The position numbers and the translations under genes are program-made. Positions 39,459 through 48,783 of a stretch of 64,000 nucleotides of DNA are shown piece after piece (the stretch's first letter is position 1; every line of letters starts with the position of its first letter). The stretch comes from Sutcliffiella tianshenii (GTDB lineage Bacteria; Bacillota; Bacilli; Bacillales; Bacillaceae_I). The notes under the pieces are model-generated. The model worked only from the letters and a program-made list of their open reading frames with translations, was not told where the DNA came from and searched no databases. Location of the stretch: the NCBI RefSeq assembly GCF_016908565.1, contig NZ_JAFBED010000008.1, forward strand, positions 52,150-116,149, in the 5' to 3' direction.

Positions 39459-40616
39459 CTAAACTTGTGAAAAAACGATATGATCTGTTTTCAAAAAATC
39501 TTTGATTACTGAGGCACTAGCACCAAGCATGCAGGCATTTTTTCCAAGCGTCGAAATTTTCAACTCCTTGCGGTGGTTCATGATGGAAGTCAAATTCTTT
39601 TCGACTTTTTCCAAGATTGCCGGGTGATACGAGAATATTTCACAGTTGATGATGACTTTCTCGGGATTGAGGATATTAATAATGTTGTTCACTCCAATAG
39701 CTAAGTGGGTGGTATAGTTTTTGATGACTTCCTCCACTTCAGCTCCTCCTTTTTCAATTATTTGATGCAGTTCCTCTAAAGGTAAATCCAACCTGCCGAT
39801 TCTTTCCCTTATTTCCTGCAAGAGCACTTTCTCTGAAGCATATTGCTCAAAGCATCCCTTATTGCCACATGTGCAGGTACGTCCTTCAGGTTCGATGATC
39901 ATATGCCCGACTTCCCCAGAAAATCCTTCAAAACCCTGAAACAGCATCCCTTGGATGATAATGCCCATCCCGATTCCGGAATACGTTGTAATACATGCAA
40001 GATTGGTGCTTTCAGAGGAAAATACTTGTTCTGCCACTGCACAAAGATTGGAATTGTTTGCAATGATAACTGGAACTTGAAAGAAAGATTCCATGGACCG
40101 TTTTAGGTCAATATTCCTCCATTGATGCTGTGGCGTAAAAATGATAGTTTGATCATTATCCACAATGCCGTGGACTCCGATGCCGATGCCGATCATTCCA
40201 TACTTAGATTCAGGCAGTGTCCCCCTCATTTTATTTATGATCGTTTTCAGTTTTTCTTCCACGGCAAGAAAGCCAGAATCTTCAATGGAATGAATCTCCT
40301 TAGCGACAATCTTCCCCTTTATATCTGTGGCAGCGATGCTTATGCTGTTTACATCAATGTCAACTCCAATGGCATATCCACATGAACCGTTGAAAGATAA
40401 ATATATCGGTTTTCTGCCACCGGATGAAACCTCCGCATGTTGTTCCAATAGTAGTCCTTCACCGAGCATATCTGCAATCTGCGAAGAAACGGTAGCTTTG
40501 TTCAGGCCGGTAGATTTGGCAATCTCTGCACGTGAAATGCTTTTATGCTGCATTATTTGTTGTAAAATGATTTTTCTATTTAATTGACGGATATATGAAG
40601 CATCACCAGTATGCAA
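39459..40616 (-). CDS. ROK-family transcriptional repressor, XylR-like
   Basis: This 385-residue repressor has an N-terminal winged helix (ISRAEIAKSTGLNKATVSSQIA), almost as in XylR of B. subtilis. It continues with a ROK sugar-kinase-like domain with GIGIGVHG, a ligand site near GEVGHM, and the zinc motif CTCGNKGCFEQYAS. The start is TTG 40616 with GGGGGAA 6 bases upstream. It is divergent from the hexuronate operon and very likely controls it through the xyl-operator-like palindrome at 40704-40726. The inducer is presumably glucuronate or a later intermediate. B. subtilis uses LacI- or GntR-type regulators for these genes instead. Confidence 0.88.
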   Translation of the reverse strand: MHTGDASYIRQLNRKIILQQIMQHKSISRAEIAKSTGLNKATVSSQIADMLGEGLLLEQHAEVSSGGRKPIYLSFNGSCGYAIGVDIDVNSISIAATDIKGKIVAKEIHSIEDSGFLAVEEKLKTIINKMRGTLPESKYGMIGIGIGVHGIVDNDQTIIFTPQHQWRNIDLKRSMESFFQVPVIIANNSNLCAVAEQVFSSESTNLACITTYSGIGMGIIIQGMLFQGFEGFSGEVGHMIIEPEGRTCTCGNKGCFEQYASEKVLLQEIRERIGRLDLPLEELHQIIEKGGAEVEEVIKNYTTHLAIGVNNIINILNPEKVIINCEIFSYHPAILEKVEKNLTSIMNHRKELKISTLGKNACMLGASASVIKDFLKTDHIVFSQV

Positions 40617-40663
40617 TAGAATTCCCCCAGATTTAAATAATTGAATTGTGTGTAAATTTCCCC

Positions 40664-40692
40664 TTGATAAGAAAATAGGGGATGTGTATGAT
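40664..40692 (+). promoter_or_regulatory. promoter of the hexuronate operon
   Basis: TTGATA (40664-40669) and TATGAT (40687-40692) are spaced by 17 bases. Transcription would start near 40699, just before the palindromic operator. Confidence 0.65.
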
Positions 40693-40703
40693 TATATAAA
40701 ATA

Positions 40704-40726
40704 TAGTTTGTTTAGTAAATAAACTA
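40704..40726. promoter_or_regulatory. xyl-operator-like palindrome for the ROK repressor
   Basis: TAGTTTGTTTA and TAAATAAACTA flank a central G (10 of 11 positions symmetric). This resembles the Bacillus xyl operator (TTAGTTTGTTT and ACAAACTAA arms, recalled). It covers about +5 to +27 of the hexuronate promoter, a classic repression site. Confidence 0.75.
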
Positions 40727-40743
40727 AGTGGGGGATGAGGAAA

Positions 40744-42168
40744 TTGAAGCCTTTTATCCATGATGACTTTTTGTTGCCCAATAAAATGTCACAAATACTT
40801 TACCATGATTATGCAAAGGATCAGCCAATATATGATTATCACTGCCATTTGGATCCAAAGGAAATTTGGGAGAATAAGCGTTTCGCTTCCATCGGGGAGA
40901 TCTGGTTAGCCGGTGATCATTATAAATGGCGAGCGATGCGAATAAACGGTGTACCAGAGCGGTATATCACAGGCGCTGCACCTGATGTGGAGAAATTTTT
41001 CCAATGGGCGAAGACTGTCCCGCATACCTTGGGGAACCCTCTGTATCATTGGACCCATCTGGAACTGGCGAGGTATTTTGACTTCTATGACTTATTGAAC
41101 GAAGGCACGGCACAGACTGTGTGGGATAATGCAAATGAAAAATTGGCAGCGGATACATTCAGGACGAGGGAGATTATCAGCCGATCGAATGTGCGTATGA
41201 TCGGTACGACGGATGATCCTACAGATTCACTCGAATATCATGAGTATCTGGCGGAGGATAAAACTTGGCAACCGGAAGTTCTACCGACATTCAGGCCTGA
41301 TAGGGGAATAGAAATAACGAAGGATACCTTTCTACCTTGGATGGAAAAGCTATCTAGAGTAACAGATAAAGAGATTGCAAGATTGGATGATCTGCTTGAT
41401 GCCTTAAAGGAGAGAATGGACTATTTCCATGAGAAAGGGGCACGACTCTCCGATCATGGAATGGGCGAAATGGTTTTTGAAACTGCCACAAAGAGTGAAG
41501 TGGATGCTATATTCCAAAAGGCATTGAACAATAAAAGATTGTCCATGGATGAGGAGAGGAAATACAAGACTTTCATCCTTATATTTTTGGGGCAAGCTTA
41601 TGCTGAAAAAGGGTGGACGATGCAGCTGCATATCGGAGCGATGAGAAACAACAATAAAAGGATGTTCGAGAAGGTAGGAGCGGATGCCGGGTTCGATACG
41701 ATAGAAGATCATCCTGTGGCCAAGCCTCTGGCCAAGTATCTGGATGCCCTCGATTACACCGATCAATTGCCAAGGACCATTCTTTATAATCTTAATCCAA
41801 AAGACAATTTTATTTTTGCTTCCTTGGCAGGCAGCTACCATGAAGAAGGGGTACCAGGGAAGGTGCAGTTTGGTTCCGGATGGTGGTACAACGATCAGAA
41901 GGATGGAATGGAGCGGCAGATGACTGATTTGGCCAATATCGGATTGCTAAGCAGATTCATAGGGATGCTGACAGATTCGCGCAGTTTTTTATCCTATACA
42001 AGACATGAATATTTCAGGCGTATCCTTTGCAACATGATTGGGGGATGGGTCGAAAAGGGTGAGGCGCCTCATGATGAGAGATTGCTTGGTTCATTGGTGA
42101 AAAATATATCATTTGAAAATGCAATGAATTATTTTGAACGTTCAAACATTGCGGAGGTGAAGAAATGA
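40744..42168 (+). CDS. uxaC: glucuronate isomerase
   Basis: This enzyme of about 474 residues is an amidohydrolase-fold uronate isomerase converting D-glucuronate to D-fructuronate, or galacturonate to tagaturonate. Metal-site residues appear in [12 protein letters not shown], followed by the typical [22 protein letters not shown] and [24 protein letters not shown] 40744 (protein [11 protein letters not shown]) aligns with the B. subtilis start and has GGGGATGAGG upstream; an ATG at 40735 directly abuts GTGGGGG. It is the first gene of a five-gene operon behind the ROK operator and overlaps the next gene by ATGA. Confidence 0.93.
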   Translation: MKPFIHDDFLLPNKMSQILYHDYAKDQPIYDYHCHLDPKEIWENKRFASIGEIWLAGDHYKWRAMRINGVPERYITGAAPDVEKFFQWAKTVPHTLGNPLYHWTHLELARYFDFYDLLNEGTAQTVWDNANEKLAADTFRTREIISRSNVRMIGTTDDPTDSLEYHEYLAEDKTWQPEVLPTFRPDRGIEITKDTFLPWMEKLSRVTDKEIARLDDLLDALKERMDYFHEKGARLSDHGMGEMVFETATKSEVDAIFQKALNNKRLSMDEERKYKTFILIFLGQAYAEKGWTMQLHIGAMRNNNKRMFEKVGADAGFDTIEDHPVAKPLAKYLDALDYTDQLPRTILYNLNPKDNFIFASLAGSYHEEGVPGKVQFGSGWWYNDQKDGMERQMTDLANIGLLSRFIGMLTDSRSFLSYTRHEYFRRILCNMIGGWVEKGEAPHDERLLGSLVKNISFENAMNYFERSNIAEVKK

Positions 42169-43220
42169 AGCTGGCTTTTCGTTGGTATGGGGTGGAAGAT
42201 AGTGTCTCACTTGAGTATATTCGCCAAATCCCCGGGATGAAAGGAATCGTCTCGGCAATCTATGATATTCCTGTCGGGGAAGTATGGCCGCAGGAAAAAA
42301 TCGATCATTTGAAGAATGTGATAGAAAAAAACGGACTGTCTCTGGCAGTTATTGAAAGCGTTCCGGTTCATGAGGATATAAAATTGGGACTCCCTTCAAG
42401 GGATATGTATATTTCAAACTATATATCCACCTTGCGGAATCTTGCGTCTGCAGGGGTGGAAGTGGTCTGTTATAATTTCATGCCCGTCTTTGATTGGACT
42501 CGTTCGGATCTATGGCACAGGTTGGAGGATGGTTCCACTACACTGATTTACGAGGAAGAAACAATAGAAAAAATGAACCCTGCATCCGGCGGCCTTTCAT
42601 TGCCGGGATGGGACGCTTCCTATAAAGAGGATGACCTGAAGAACCTCCTTGCGTCCTATCAGGATATCACCGAGGAGAAGCTATGGGAAAACCTCTCCTA
42701 TTTTTTAAAGAAAGTCATACCCGTTGCACAAGAAGTCGCGATTAAAATGGCGATACATCCAGATGATCCCCCATGGTCGATATTCGGTTTGCCGAGAATC
42801 ATAACGGATGGGGCAAGTCTACAGAGATTGATAGAAATCGAGCAAAGTCCGTCCAATGGCATTACCTTTTGTACAGGATCATTTGGAGCAAAGTCCGATA
42901 ATGATCTTCCAGCGATGATCCGTGCATTCGGCTCGAGGATCCATTTTGCCCACTGCAGAAATGTAAAAAGGACCGGAGTTAAGACCTTTGAAGAAACCTC
43001 CCATCTATCATCAGACGGATCTGTGGATATGGTGGAAGTATTAAAGGCTTATCAGGATATCGGTTACACAGGTCCCCTGCGTCCGGATCATGGCAGGATG
43101 ATATGGGGAGAAAGCGGACGTCCGGGTTACGGTCTTTATGACAGGGCACTTGGCGCAGTCTATCTAAACGGGATCTGGGAAGCGCTCAGTAAAGTCAAAG
43201 GAGATGGGCAAACCTTATGA
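42165..43220 (+). CDS. uxuA: mannonate dehydratase
   Basis: This 351-residue TIM-barrel enzyme dehydrates D-mannonate to 2-keto-3-deoxygluconate (KDG). Family segments include MKLAFRWYG at the start, [49 protein letters not shown] and [10 protein letters not shown]. The His and Cys residues in these are metal ligands in UxuA. It starts in an ATGA overlap with uxaC and ends in another with uxuB, so the three enzymes are translationally coupled. Confidence 0.94.
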   Translation: MKLAFRWYGVEDSVSLEYIRQIPGMKGIVSAIYDIPVGEVWPQEKIDHLKNVIEKNGLSLAVIESVPVHEDIKLGLPSRDMYISNYISTLRNLASAGVEVVCYNFMPVFDWTRSDLWHRLEDGSTTLIYEEETIEKMNPASGGLSLPGWDASYKEDDLKNLLASYQDITEEKLWENLSYFLKKVIPVAQEVAIKMAIHPDDPPWSIFGLPRIITDGASLQRLIEIEQSPSNGITFCTGSFGAKSDNDLPAMIRAFGSRIHFAHCRNVKRTGVKTFEETSHLSSDGSVDMVEVLKAYQDIGYTGPLRPDHGRMIWGESGRPGYGLYDRALGAVYLNGIWEALSKVKGDGQTL

Positions 43221-44065
43221 ATATTCCATTCCAGGTGAATCTAGAAGGAAAAGTGGTTGTGGTGACCGGGGGAAGCGGGGTGCTCGGCTCGGCGTTTTGT
43301 AAAGCTCTTGCTCAATGCGGTGCCAAAATAGCGATCATCGGGAGAACAGAACATAAAGTGCACAAGCTCGCAGCCGATATCAACGAAAAGGGTGGTACAG
43401 CGATCGGGTTGGCTGCTGATGTATTGGATAAAGCGGAACTTGAGGCTGCAAGGGAGAAAATCCAACTGGAATTTGGATCTTGCGATATATTGATCAACGG
43501 TGCAGGGGGCAATCATCCCAATGGTACGACAGACCTTGAATATTACAATCAGGGAGATCTGCAAAAAGATGTCAGGACATTCTTTGATTTGGATGAAGAA
43601 GGGATCAATTATGTTTTCCAGTTGAATTTCCTTGGGACCCTGCTTCCGTCACAGGTATTCGGGAAAGACATGGTAGAAAAGAAAAGTGGGACGATTATCA
43701 ATATTTCTTCGATGAATGCATTTTCTCCACTGACCAAAATTCCTGCATATAGTGGCGCGAAGGCGGCGGTCAGCAATTTCACTCAATGGCTTGCAGTACA
43801 TATGTCAAAAGCAGGAGTGAGGGTGAATGCCATTGCACCGGGATTTTTCCTGACAGACCAAAACAGGTCACTTTTATTGGATAATGATGGTGTACTCACC
43901 GAACGGGCAGAAAAAATAATATCACAAACTCCAATGGCCCGTTTTGGAAAAAGTGAAGAACTCATCGGGACGCTGCTCTGGCTGGTGGATGATTGTGCTT
44001 CCGGTTTTGTGAATGGTGTGGTTGTGCCGGTTGATGGCGGATTTTCCGCATACTCAGGAGTGTAA
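43217..44065 (+). CDS. uxuB: SDR-type fructuronate reductase (mannonate oxidoreductase)
   Basis: This 282-residue short-chain dehydrogenase has [26 protein letters not shown] and the catalytic [11 protein letters not shown] (YxxxK). Position between uxuA and kdgA identifies it as the NADH-dependent reductase of D-fructuronate to D-mannonate, as for the SDR-type YjmF/UxuB of B. subtilis; it is unrelated to the E. coli polyol-dehydrogenase type. ATGA overlap joins it to uxuA. The operon context makes the role firm. Confidence 0.9.
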   Translation: MNIPFQVNLEGKVVVVTGGSGVLGSAFCKALAQCGAKIAIIGRTEHKVHKLAADINEKGGTAIGLAADVLDKAELEAAREKIQLEFGSCDILINGAGGNHPNGTTDLEYYNQGDLQKDVRTFFDLDEEGINYVFQLNFLGTLLPSQVFGKDMVEKKSGTIINISSMNAFSPLTKIPAYSGAKAAVSNFTQWLAVHMSKAGVRVNAIAPGFFLTDQNRSLLLDNDGVLTERAEKIISQTPMARFGKSEELIGTLLWLVDDCASGFVNGVVVPVDGGFSAYSGV

Positions 44066-44086
44066 ATGAAAAGGGGGATGAAAGAA

Positions 44087-44734
44087 ATGAAGCGGTACAG
44101 GGTGTTAAAACAACTCATTGACCAAGGAATCGTGGCAATCATTCGCTCGGAAAGTCCAGAAGGTGGTCAAAAGCTGGCAGAAGCATGTGCAAATGGAGGG
44201 GTAACTGCGATTGAAGTGACTTTTACAGTCCCGGGTGCCGATAAAGTAATAGCTGCACTAAAGGAAAATATGGGACTGCTTGTTGGGGCGGGTACTGTCC
44301 TTGATGCTGAAACAGCCCGGGTAGCCATCCTGGCAGGATCTGATTATATAGTCAGCCCCTGCTTCAACATAGAAACTGCGAAACTATGCAACAGATACCA
44401 GGTTCCCTACCTCCCAGGGTGTTTGACAGTAAGGGAAGTAGTGGAGGCACTCGAATATGGAGTGGACATCATCAAACTATTCCCGGGTAACCTGTTATCA
44501 CCGGACGCAATAAAAGCCTTTAAAGGACCGCTCCCTCACGCTTCCTTTATGCCTACCGGGGGAGTTACCCTAGACAATATCGGAGACTGGTTTAAAGCCG
44601 GAGCCATTGCAGTCGGAGTGGGTGGGGAACTTACCGCTCCTGCTAAAGAAGGAAACTACCATGGAGTGACTGAATTGGCAAGGCAATTTGTTGAAAAAGT
44701 CCATGAGAGCAGAACAATCGGAGTAAGGCCATGA
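44087..44734 (+). CDS. kdgA: KDPG/KHG aldolase
   Basis: This 215-residue class-I aldolase cleaves 2-keto-3-deoxy-6-phosphogluconate to pyruvate and glyceraldehyde-3-phosphate. The catalytic Glu is in AIEVTFTVPG and the Schiff-base Lys in DIIKLFPGNLLSP. GAGTVLD and SPCFNIE are also conserved. ATG 44087 is chosen because AAGGGGG lies about 10 bases upstream; ATGs at 44066 and 44078 overlap or abut it. It follows uxuB and overlaps kdgK by ATGA. Confidence 0.92.
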   Translation: MKRYRVLKQLIDQGIVAIIRSESPEGGQKLAEACANGGVTAIEVTFTVPGADKVIAALKENMGLLVGAGTVLDAETARVAILAGSDYIVSPCFNIETAKLCNRYQVPYLPGCLTVREVVEALEYGVDIIKLFPGNLLSPDAIKAFKGPLPHASFMPTGGVTLDNIGDWFKAGAIAVGVGGELTAPAKEGNYHGVTELARQFVEKVHESRTIGVRP

Positions 44735-45741
44735 AAGTGGTGACTTTGGGTGAACTGATGATGAGGCTTACTCCTCCGAATTACAGTCGTTTAGTGCAGG
44801 CAACTGAGTTCCAGGCGGTCTTCGGGGGAGGAGAGGCAAATGTAGCGGCTTCCCTTGCATTGTTCGGACATAAGGTACAGTTTGTGACGAAGCTGCCAGA
44901 AAATGAGCTTGGGACATGTGCCATCAGGCATTTGGAGCAACAAGGAGTCCAAACTGAATTCATTGCCAGGGGAGGTGAAAGAATCGGCCTTTATTTTTTG
45001 GAACAGGGGATATCGGTCCGACCATCGCAGGTCATCTATGATCGCAAACATTCTTCCTTTGCCAAGGCGTGCCAGGGTGACTTTGATTGGGAAGAGATTT
45101 TTGTAGGTGCCGACCTTTTCCATACATCAGGAATTACTCTTGGAATCAGTGACAAAGCAAGGGAAATTGCATTGACAGCCATTAAAGAGGCTAAAGAGCG
45201 GGGCATCACGACAAGCTTTGATATTAATTATCGAAGTAAACTCTGGGGGTTGGAAGAAGCTCGTCCGGCTATAAAAAGCATACTTCCATATGTGGATATA
45301 TGCTTTGGCGGCTACTTGGATGCAGTTAAGATCCTCGAAATAAACAGCCCGGTTTCAGGCAAGGATAAAGCCGGACTATATCAAGATCTATTTCAGCAGT
45401 TGTGTGCCACATATGGAGTGAGGAAGGTGATTTGCACGTTTCGGGAGACCCTTTCCGTAACAAGGCACTCTCTTACTGGCTATCTCTATTCTAGAGGAGA
45501 AAGCATACTTGCCACCGAGTCACAGACCTTTGACATACTTGACCGGGTCGGAGGAGGGGATGCGTTTGCTGCAGGCTTTCTGCATGCGCATCTTTCAGGA
45601 TGGGGCGATGAGGACGGTTTGAACTTTGCACTTGGCGCTTCCGTATTGAAGCACACCATTTCAGGAGATGCGAACCTTGCAACAGAAAAAGAAATACAAG
45701 CATTTGTGGCAGATGAAGGTGTAGGCGGGATTGTGAGGTAG
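44731..45741 (+). CDS. kdgK: 2-keto-3-deoxygluconate kinase (PfkB family)
   Basis: This 336-residue sugar kinase has the N-terminal substrate-binding GGGEANVAASLALFG and the C-terminal PfkB signature RVGGGDAFAAGF with catalytic Asp. It phosphorylates KDG to KDPG for the aldolase encoded just upstream. It is the last gene of the hexuronate operon, coupled by ATGA. The operon therefore encodes all steps from glucuronate to pyruvate and triose phosphate but no uptake system. Confidence 0.92.
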   Translation: MKVVTLGELMMRLTPPNYSRLVQATEFQAVFGGGEANVAASLALFGHKVQFVTKLPENELGTCAIRHLEQQGVQTEFIARGGERIGLYFLEQGISVRPSQVIYDRKHSSFAKACQGDFDWEEIFVGADLFHTSGITLGISDKAREIALTAIKEAKERGITTSFDINYRSKLWGLEEARPAIKSILPYVDICFGGYLDAVKILEINSPVSGKDKAGLYQDLFQQLCATYGVRKVICTFRETLSVTRHSLTGYLYSRGESILATESQTFDILDRVGGGDAFAAGFLHAHLSGWGDEDGLNFALGASVLKHTISGDANLATEKEIQAFVADEGVGGIVR

Positions 45742-45796
45742 TCTTCTGTTTAAAGCCTTCCCTCACAATGGCTATGTTCATTCATTTAAGAAAAAA

Positions 45797-45828
45797 TCAA
45801 ACCCCTCTCTTCATGAAGGAAAGGGGCA
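45797..45828. terminator. terminator between kdgK and the convergent coiled-coil gene
   Basis: CCCCT and AGGGG with inner TTC/GAA pairing form an imperfect hairpin (45802-45825). T-rich sequence on the left (read leftward) and moderate T content on the right suggest it serves mainly the minus-strand gene. Confidence 0.65.
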
Positions 45829-45834
45829 TTGATT

Positions 45835-46095
45835 TCACCTTGAATGATGCTTGACATCATTGCTTTCCTGCAAGCTTCTCAAAGACTGTTTGATTTCAAG
45901 CATATTTTCAATTTGAAGGGTAAGTGTATGCTTTATCAAAGAATTTCTATCCTGTTGTCCATCCTTTAGATGGGTGATATCACTTTTTAGTACCTGGGTG
46001 TCATTTTTCATGGAAACTTGATCTTTCTGTATTTGCAGCTGGATCGCTTTTATTTCTTTTAGTTCTGAAAGTATCTCGTTTAATACTTTATCCAT
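45835..46095 (-). CDS. small coiled-coil protein, hypothetical
   Basis: This 86-residue protein is almost entirely helical with heptad-like spacing (LNEILSELKEIKAIQLQIQK, then LKSDITHLKDGQQDR). It has no membrane segment or signal. Proteins like this occur singly in Bacillus and resemble short phage-derived XhlA/haemolysin-type coiled coils without the membrane anchor. Function is unknown. AAGGGAGCG precedes the ATG. Confidence 0.6.
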   Translation of the reverse strand: MDKVLNEILSELKEIKAIQLQIQKDQVSMKNDTQVLKSDITHLKDGQQDRNSLIKHTLTLQIENMLEIKQSLRSLQESNDVKHHSR

Positions 46096-46230
46096 TTTTT
46101 TCGCTCCCTTTTGTTGTCATATTGCAACCTTTTCTATTGGCTGAATCACCGGAAAAATCTTGAAAACAAATGCATATAGTATAAATTCACTCTTTTGCCA
46201 CTCTTTAAACTCCAGAAATGAAAGAAAATA

Positions 46231-46272
46231 AAAAGCAAATGCCTGGAATATGTTCCCCAGGCATTTGCTTTT
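46231..46272. terminator. perfect 16-bp bidirectional terminator
   Basis: AAAAGCAAATGCCTGG and CCAGGCATTTGCTTTT are perfectly complementary around a 10-base loop. It lies just past the stop of the leftward DUF1801 gene. Confidence 0.9.
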
Positions 46273-46273
46273 C

Positions 46274-46702
46274 TTATTGATTTGGATAGGTTTCCTGTAG
46301 AAAACGAACAGATTGTTCGATCAGTTTTTTTAATACATCCACATCAATGTCAGCCAGTTTGTTGATGTACACACAAGCTTTGCCGGTGGTATGTTTACCG
46401 AAACCCGCCAGAAGCTCTTCGCGTTTAGAGTCACCTGTGGCAAAATAGAGGCTGATTTTCGCTTTGCGGGGGGAGAAGCCTACCAGGGGTGCATCCCCCT
46501 CATGTCCGGTTGGATATTTATAATGATACGATCCAAATCCGATGATGCTCGGTCCCCACATTTTTGCTTGATGACCCGTTGTTTCCGTAAAGATATCCAA
46601 CAGTTTATAAGCATCCTCCCGCTTTTTGGGGTTATCGACAGCTTCGATGAATTCAACAACACTATTATCTGTTTCTTTCGTCTTTAATTCGTACATAGAC
46701 AA
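46274..46702 (-). CDS. DUF1801-domain protein
   Basis: This protein of about 140 residues matches the DUF1801 (YdhG-like) fold: VVEFIEAVDNPKKREDAYKL, MWGPSIIGFGSYHYKY and ISLYFATGD. The domain binds small hydrophobic or iron-related ligands in a few structures, but its function is not settled. The start is a TTG at 46702 (AAAGGAGC 5 bases upstream) or an ATG two codons later. It lies 18 bases downstream of the RsbR-like gene and is probably co-transcribed with it. Confidence 0.78.
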   Translation of the reverse strand: MSMYELKTKETDNSVVEFIEAVDNPKKREDAYKLLDIFTETTGHQAKMWGPSIIGFGSYHYKYPTGHEGDAPLVGFSPRKAKISLYFATGDSKREELLAGFGKHTTGKACVYINKLADIDVDVLKKLIEQSVRFLQETYPNQ

Positions 46703-46720
46703 GCTAAGCTCCTTTCGTTC

Positions 46721-47548
46721 CTATCGGTCGCTGGCCAGTGCCCCTGCGAGGGTAGGCTTAATGGAAACCTTATCAAAGGATAGGCCAAGATTGACTGTCG
46801 TCTGTGCGATTTCAGGGCGAATCCCGGATAGTGAAGTCTTTACACCTATGAGATTCAATGCTCTGATCAGTTGGAAAATCTGGCCTGCTACCATAGTGTC
46901 TATGATGACTACGCCTGATAGATCAATGTAAAGATGATTGACTCCCAGCTTCGAGCATTGCTCCAGGGTATGCTCGAGGACAAATTTTGCTCTGCCTGTA
47001 TCGATATCCCCCACTAATGGGAGCAGCGCCCTATTATTATCCAAGGCAATGACAGGGGAGCTCAGTTCCTGGATCATTTCCTGCTGGGCCTTAAGCGTTT
47101 GTTCAGATACTTTCTGATGTTCTTCCACAAACTTCAATACGACTTTATCAAAAGCTTTCATAATCATTTTCATCCAAATGACTTCATTCTTTTGTTCCTC
47201 TTCATGTGTGGAGACGAATTCGCTGATGAATTGCAAATATTGTTCCCTTACTCTGAAAAACTCTCTTAAAGTGAAGTGGATGGGGGTTCTCAGGTGCTGC
47301 TCGTCCTGAGCAATGGATAAAATCCAATGCTGAAAATCATGGAAGAACTTTGTTTCCTCTTCTATGAAAACTTTACAAAGTTGCAAGTGGAAATCATAGT
47401 TCTGCTTTTTTAAGGTTTGAATGACCTCAGGATTTGTGGACGCATAAACACCTGTTGAATTATCCTTATCCAGACTTTCGTACCATTCCTCTGTAAGCAC
47501 CTTCGCTTTATTCAATAAAAATGAATGCAATTCTTCATTTCTGTGCAT
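46721..47548 (-). CDS. RsbR-family stressosome protein
   Basis: This 275-residue protein has an N-terminal four-helix, globin-like sensor half and a C-terminal STAS domain (SSPVIALDNNRALLPLVGDI to GALASDR). The STAS domain carries Thr184 (DIDTGRAK) and Thr218 (VIIDTMVA). These are 34 residues apart, like the RsbT-phosphorylated Thr171 and Thr205 of RsbRA. RsbR paralogues assemble with RsbS into the stressosome that triggers sigma-B. No rsbS or rsbT is adjacent, so this is a dispersed paralogue. It follows the dehydrogenase gene by 14 bases. Confidence 0.9.
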   Translation of the reverse strand: MHRNEELHSFLLNKAKVLTEEWYESLDKDNSTGVYASTNPEVIQTLKKQNYDFHLQLCKVFIEEETKFFHDFQHWILSIAQDEQHLRTPIHFTLREFFRVREQYLQFISEFVSTHEEEQKNEVIWMKMIMKAFDKVVLKFVEEHQKVSEQTLKAQQEMIQELSSPVIALDNNRALLPLVGDIDTGRAKFVLEHTLEQCSKLGVNHLYIDLSGVVIIDTMVAGQIFQLIRALNLIGVKTSLSGIRPEIAQTTVNLGLSFDKVSIKPTLAGALASDR

Positions 47549-47562
47549 ACTTGCATCTCCTC

Positions 47563-48525
47563 TTAGTAACCTTTAGTATAATCAACCAAATTAGTAGGCA
47601 GCTGCTTCCCATCCAGATAGTGAACAAGATTAGGGAGGAAGATATTTTCTATTACCCGTTTAGTATAGTATTCCGTTGAGCCTGAAGTATGGGGGGTGAT
47701 GATGACATTGTCCATGTCCCATAGAGGACTTTCTACTTCAAGAGGCTCTTTTGAAAAAACATCAAGGCCTGCACCTGCAATTTCCCCTGATTGCAATGCG
47801 ACGACAAGCTCTTCTTCCTTTATGATCTCACCTCTGCCGATATTGATGAGGAAGGAGGATTTCTTCATCAGCTTAAATTCTTTTTCTCCAAACATCTGGA
47901 AGGTTTGCGGGGTAAGGGGAAGGGTGATCACTACATAATCGCATTCGGGGAGAACTTGATGAAGTTCGTCTGGGGTATACATGCGGTCAACATTTTCTTC
48001 CGCTTTTCCAGAATGCCTGACTCCGAGTACTCTCATTCCAAAAGCTTTAGCAAGTTTTGCAGTTTCGCTACCAATTTCCCCAACGCCTATGATTCCGATT
48101 GTCTTGCCGTGCATTTCAAGATTCATATGTGCATGATGCCATTTTCTTTCTTGTTGATTTTTCACATATGTATGTATCTTCCTTGTAAGTGCCAACATCA
48201 GGCCGATGATGGTTTCAGAGATGGGATATGCATGCACCCCATTTGCGCTTGTCAGTGTTATACCCTGTGAGTTGAGCTTATCAAGTGGCATCGTGTTTAC
48301 TCCGGCACTCCACGCCTGCACCCAACGGAGTTCCGATCTACCATGTAGGGACAACTCTTCCAGCTCCTTCTTCCATCCTGCAATGATTTCTGCCTTATTT
48401 GCATATGGTGCCCAAATATCCTTCTCTTTACCGACAATCAACTCCCAATCGGGAACAAGGTTTTTTATCTTTTGTGTATATTCATCGCCAATATCCTGTG
48501 TAACAATCAATATCCTTTTATTCAA
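47563..48525 (-). CDS. D-2-hydroxyacid dehydrogenase (NAD-dependent)
   Basis: This 320-residue enzyme has the Rossmann motif GKTIGIIGVGEIGSETAK and the catalytic Arg in NIGRGEIIKEEELV. Glu lies in the LDVFSKEPL region and His in ITPHTSGST, giving a complete Arg-Glu-His set. The family reduces 2-oxo acids such as glyoxylate, hydroxypyruvate or phenylpyruvate. The exact substrate is undetermined. It is the first gene of a leftward unit with the RsbR-like gene, perhaps linking expression to stress. Confidence 0.87.
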   Translation of the reverse strand: MNKRILIVTQDIGDEYTQKIKNLVPDWELIVGKEKDIWAPYANKAEIIAGWKKELEELSLHGRSELRWVQAWSAGVNTMPLDKLNSQGITLTSANGVHAYPISETIIGLMLALTRKIHTYVKNQQERKWHHAHMNLEMHGKTIGIIGVGEIGSETAKLAKAFGMRVLGVRHSGKAEENVDRMYTPDELHQVLPECDYVVITLPLTPQTFQMFGEKEFKLMKKSSFLINIGRGEIIKEEELVVALQSGEIAGAGLDVFSKEPLEVESPLWDMDNVIITPHTSGSTEYYTKRVIENIFLPNLVHYLDGKQLPTNLVDYTKGY

Positions 48526-48685
48526 GGTGTGTGTCCTCCAATAGTTGTGATTAACTATATCTTACCAAAATAGTTGGAAAGTAGATAATAATAAGAACAT
48601 ATGGCAGAGATATTTTTCAACCAGTAGATTCATAGGCAACAATCAACAATAAAGTGTAGTCAATAAATGCAGTTTAGGATTGAAC

Positions 48686-48702
48686 TGTCCATTTTTTGGA
48701 CA
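48686..48702. promoter_or_regulatory. upstream activator site (UAS) palindrome 1
   Basis: TGTCCA-N5-TGGACA is a perfect 17-bp palindrome located 30 bases upstream of a -24 box. The same geometry recurs at 51792-51808. It is the probable binding site of the sigma-54 activator encoded at 49674. Confidence 0.7.
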
Positions 48703-48731
48703 ATAACGTTCAATCAGAAGCCATAATGCAT

Positions 48732-48747
48732 TGGCACACTTTTTGCA
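48732..48747 (+). promoter_or_regulatory. sigma-54 (-24/-12) promoter 1
   Basis: TGGCAC (48732-48737), five bases, then TTGCA (48743-48747) matches the sigma-54 consensus TGGCACN5TTGCW. It precedes the HSD10-like gene by 37 bases. Confidence 0.88.
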
Positions 48748-48783
48748 TTGAATATAATAAGTAAGAACATTGGAGGGTAAAGA

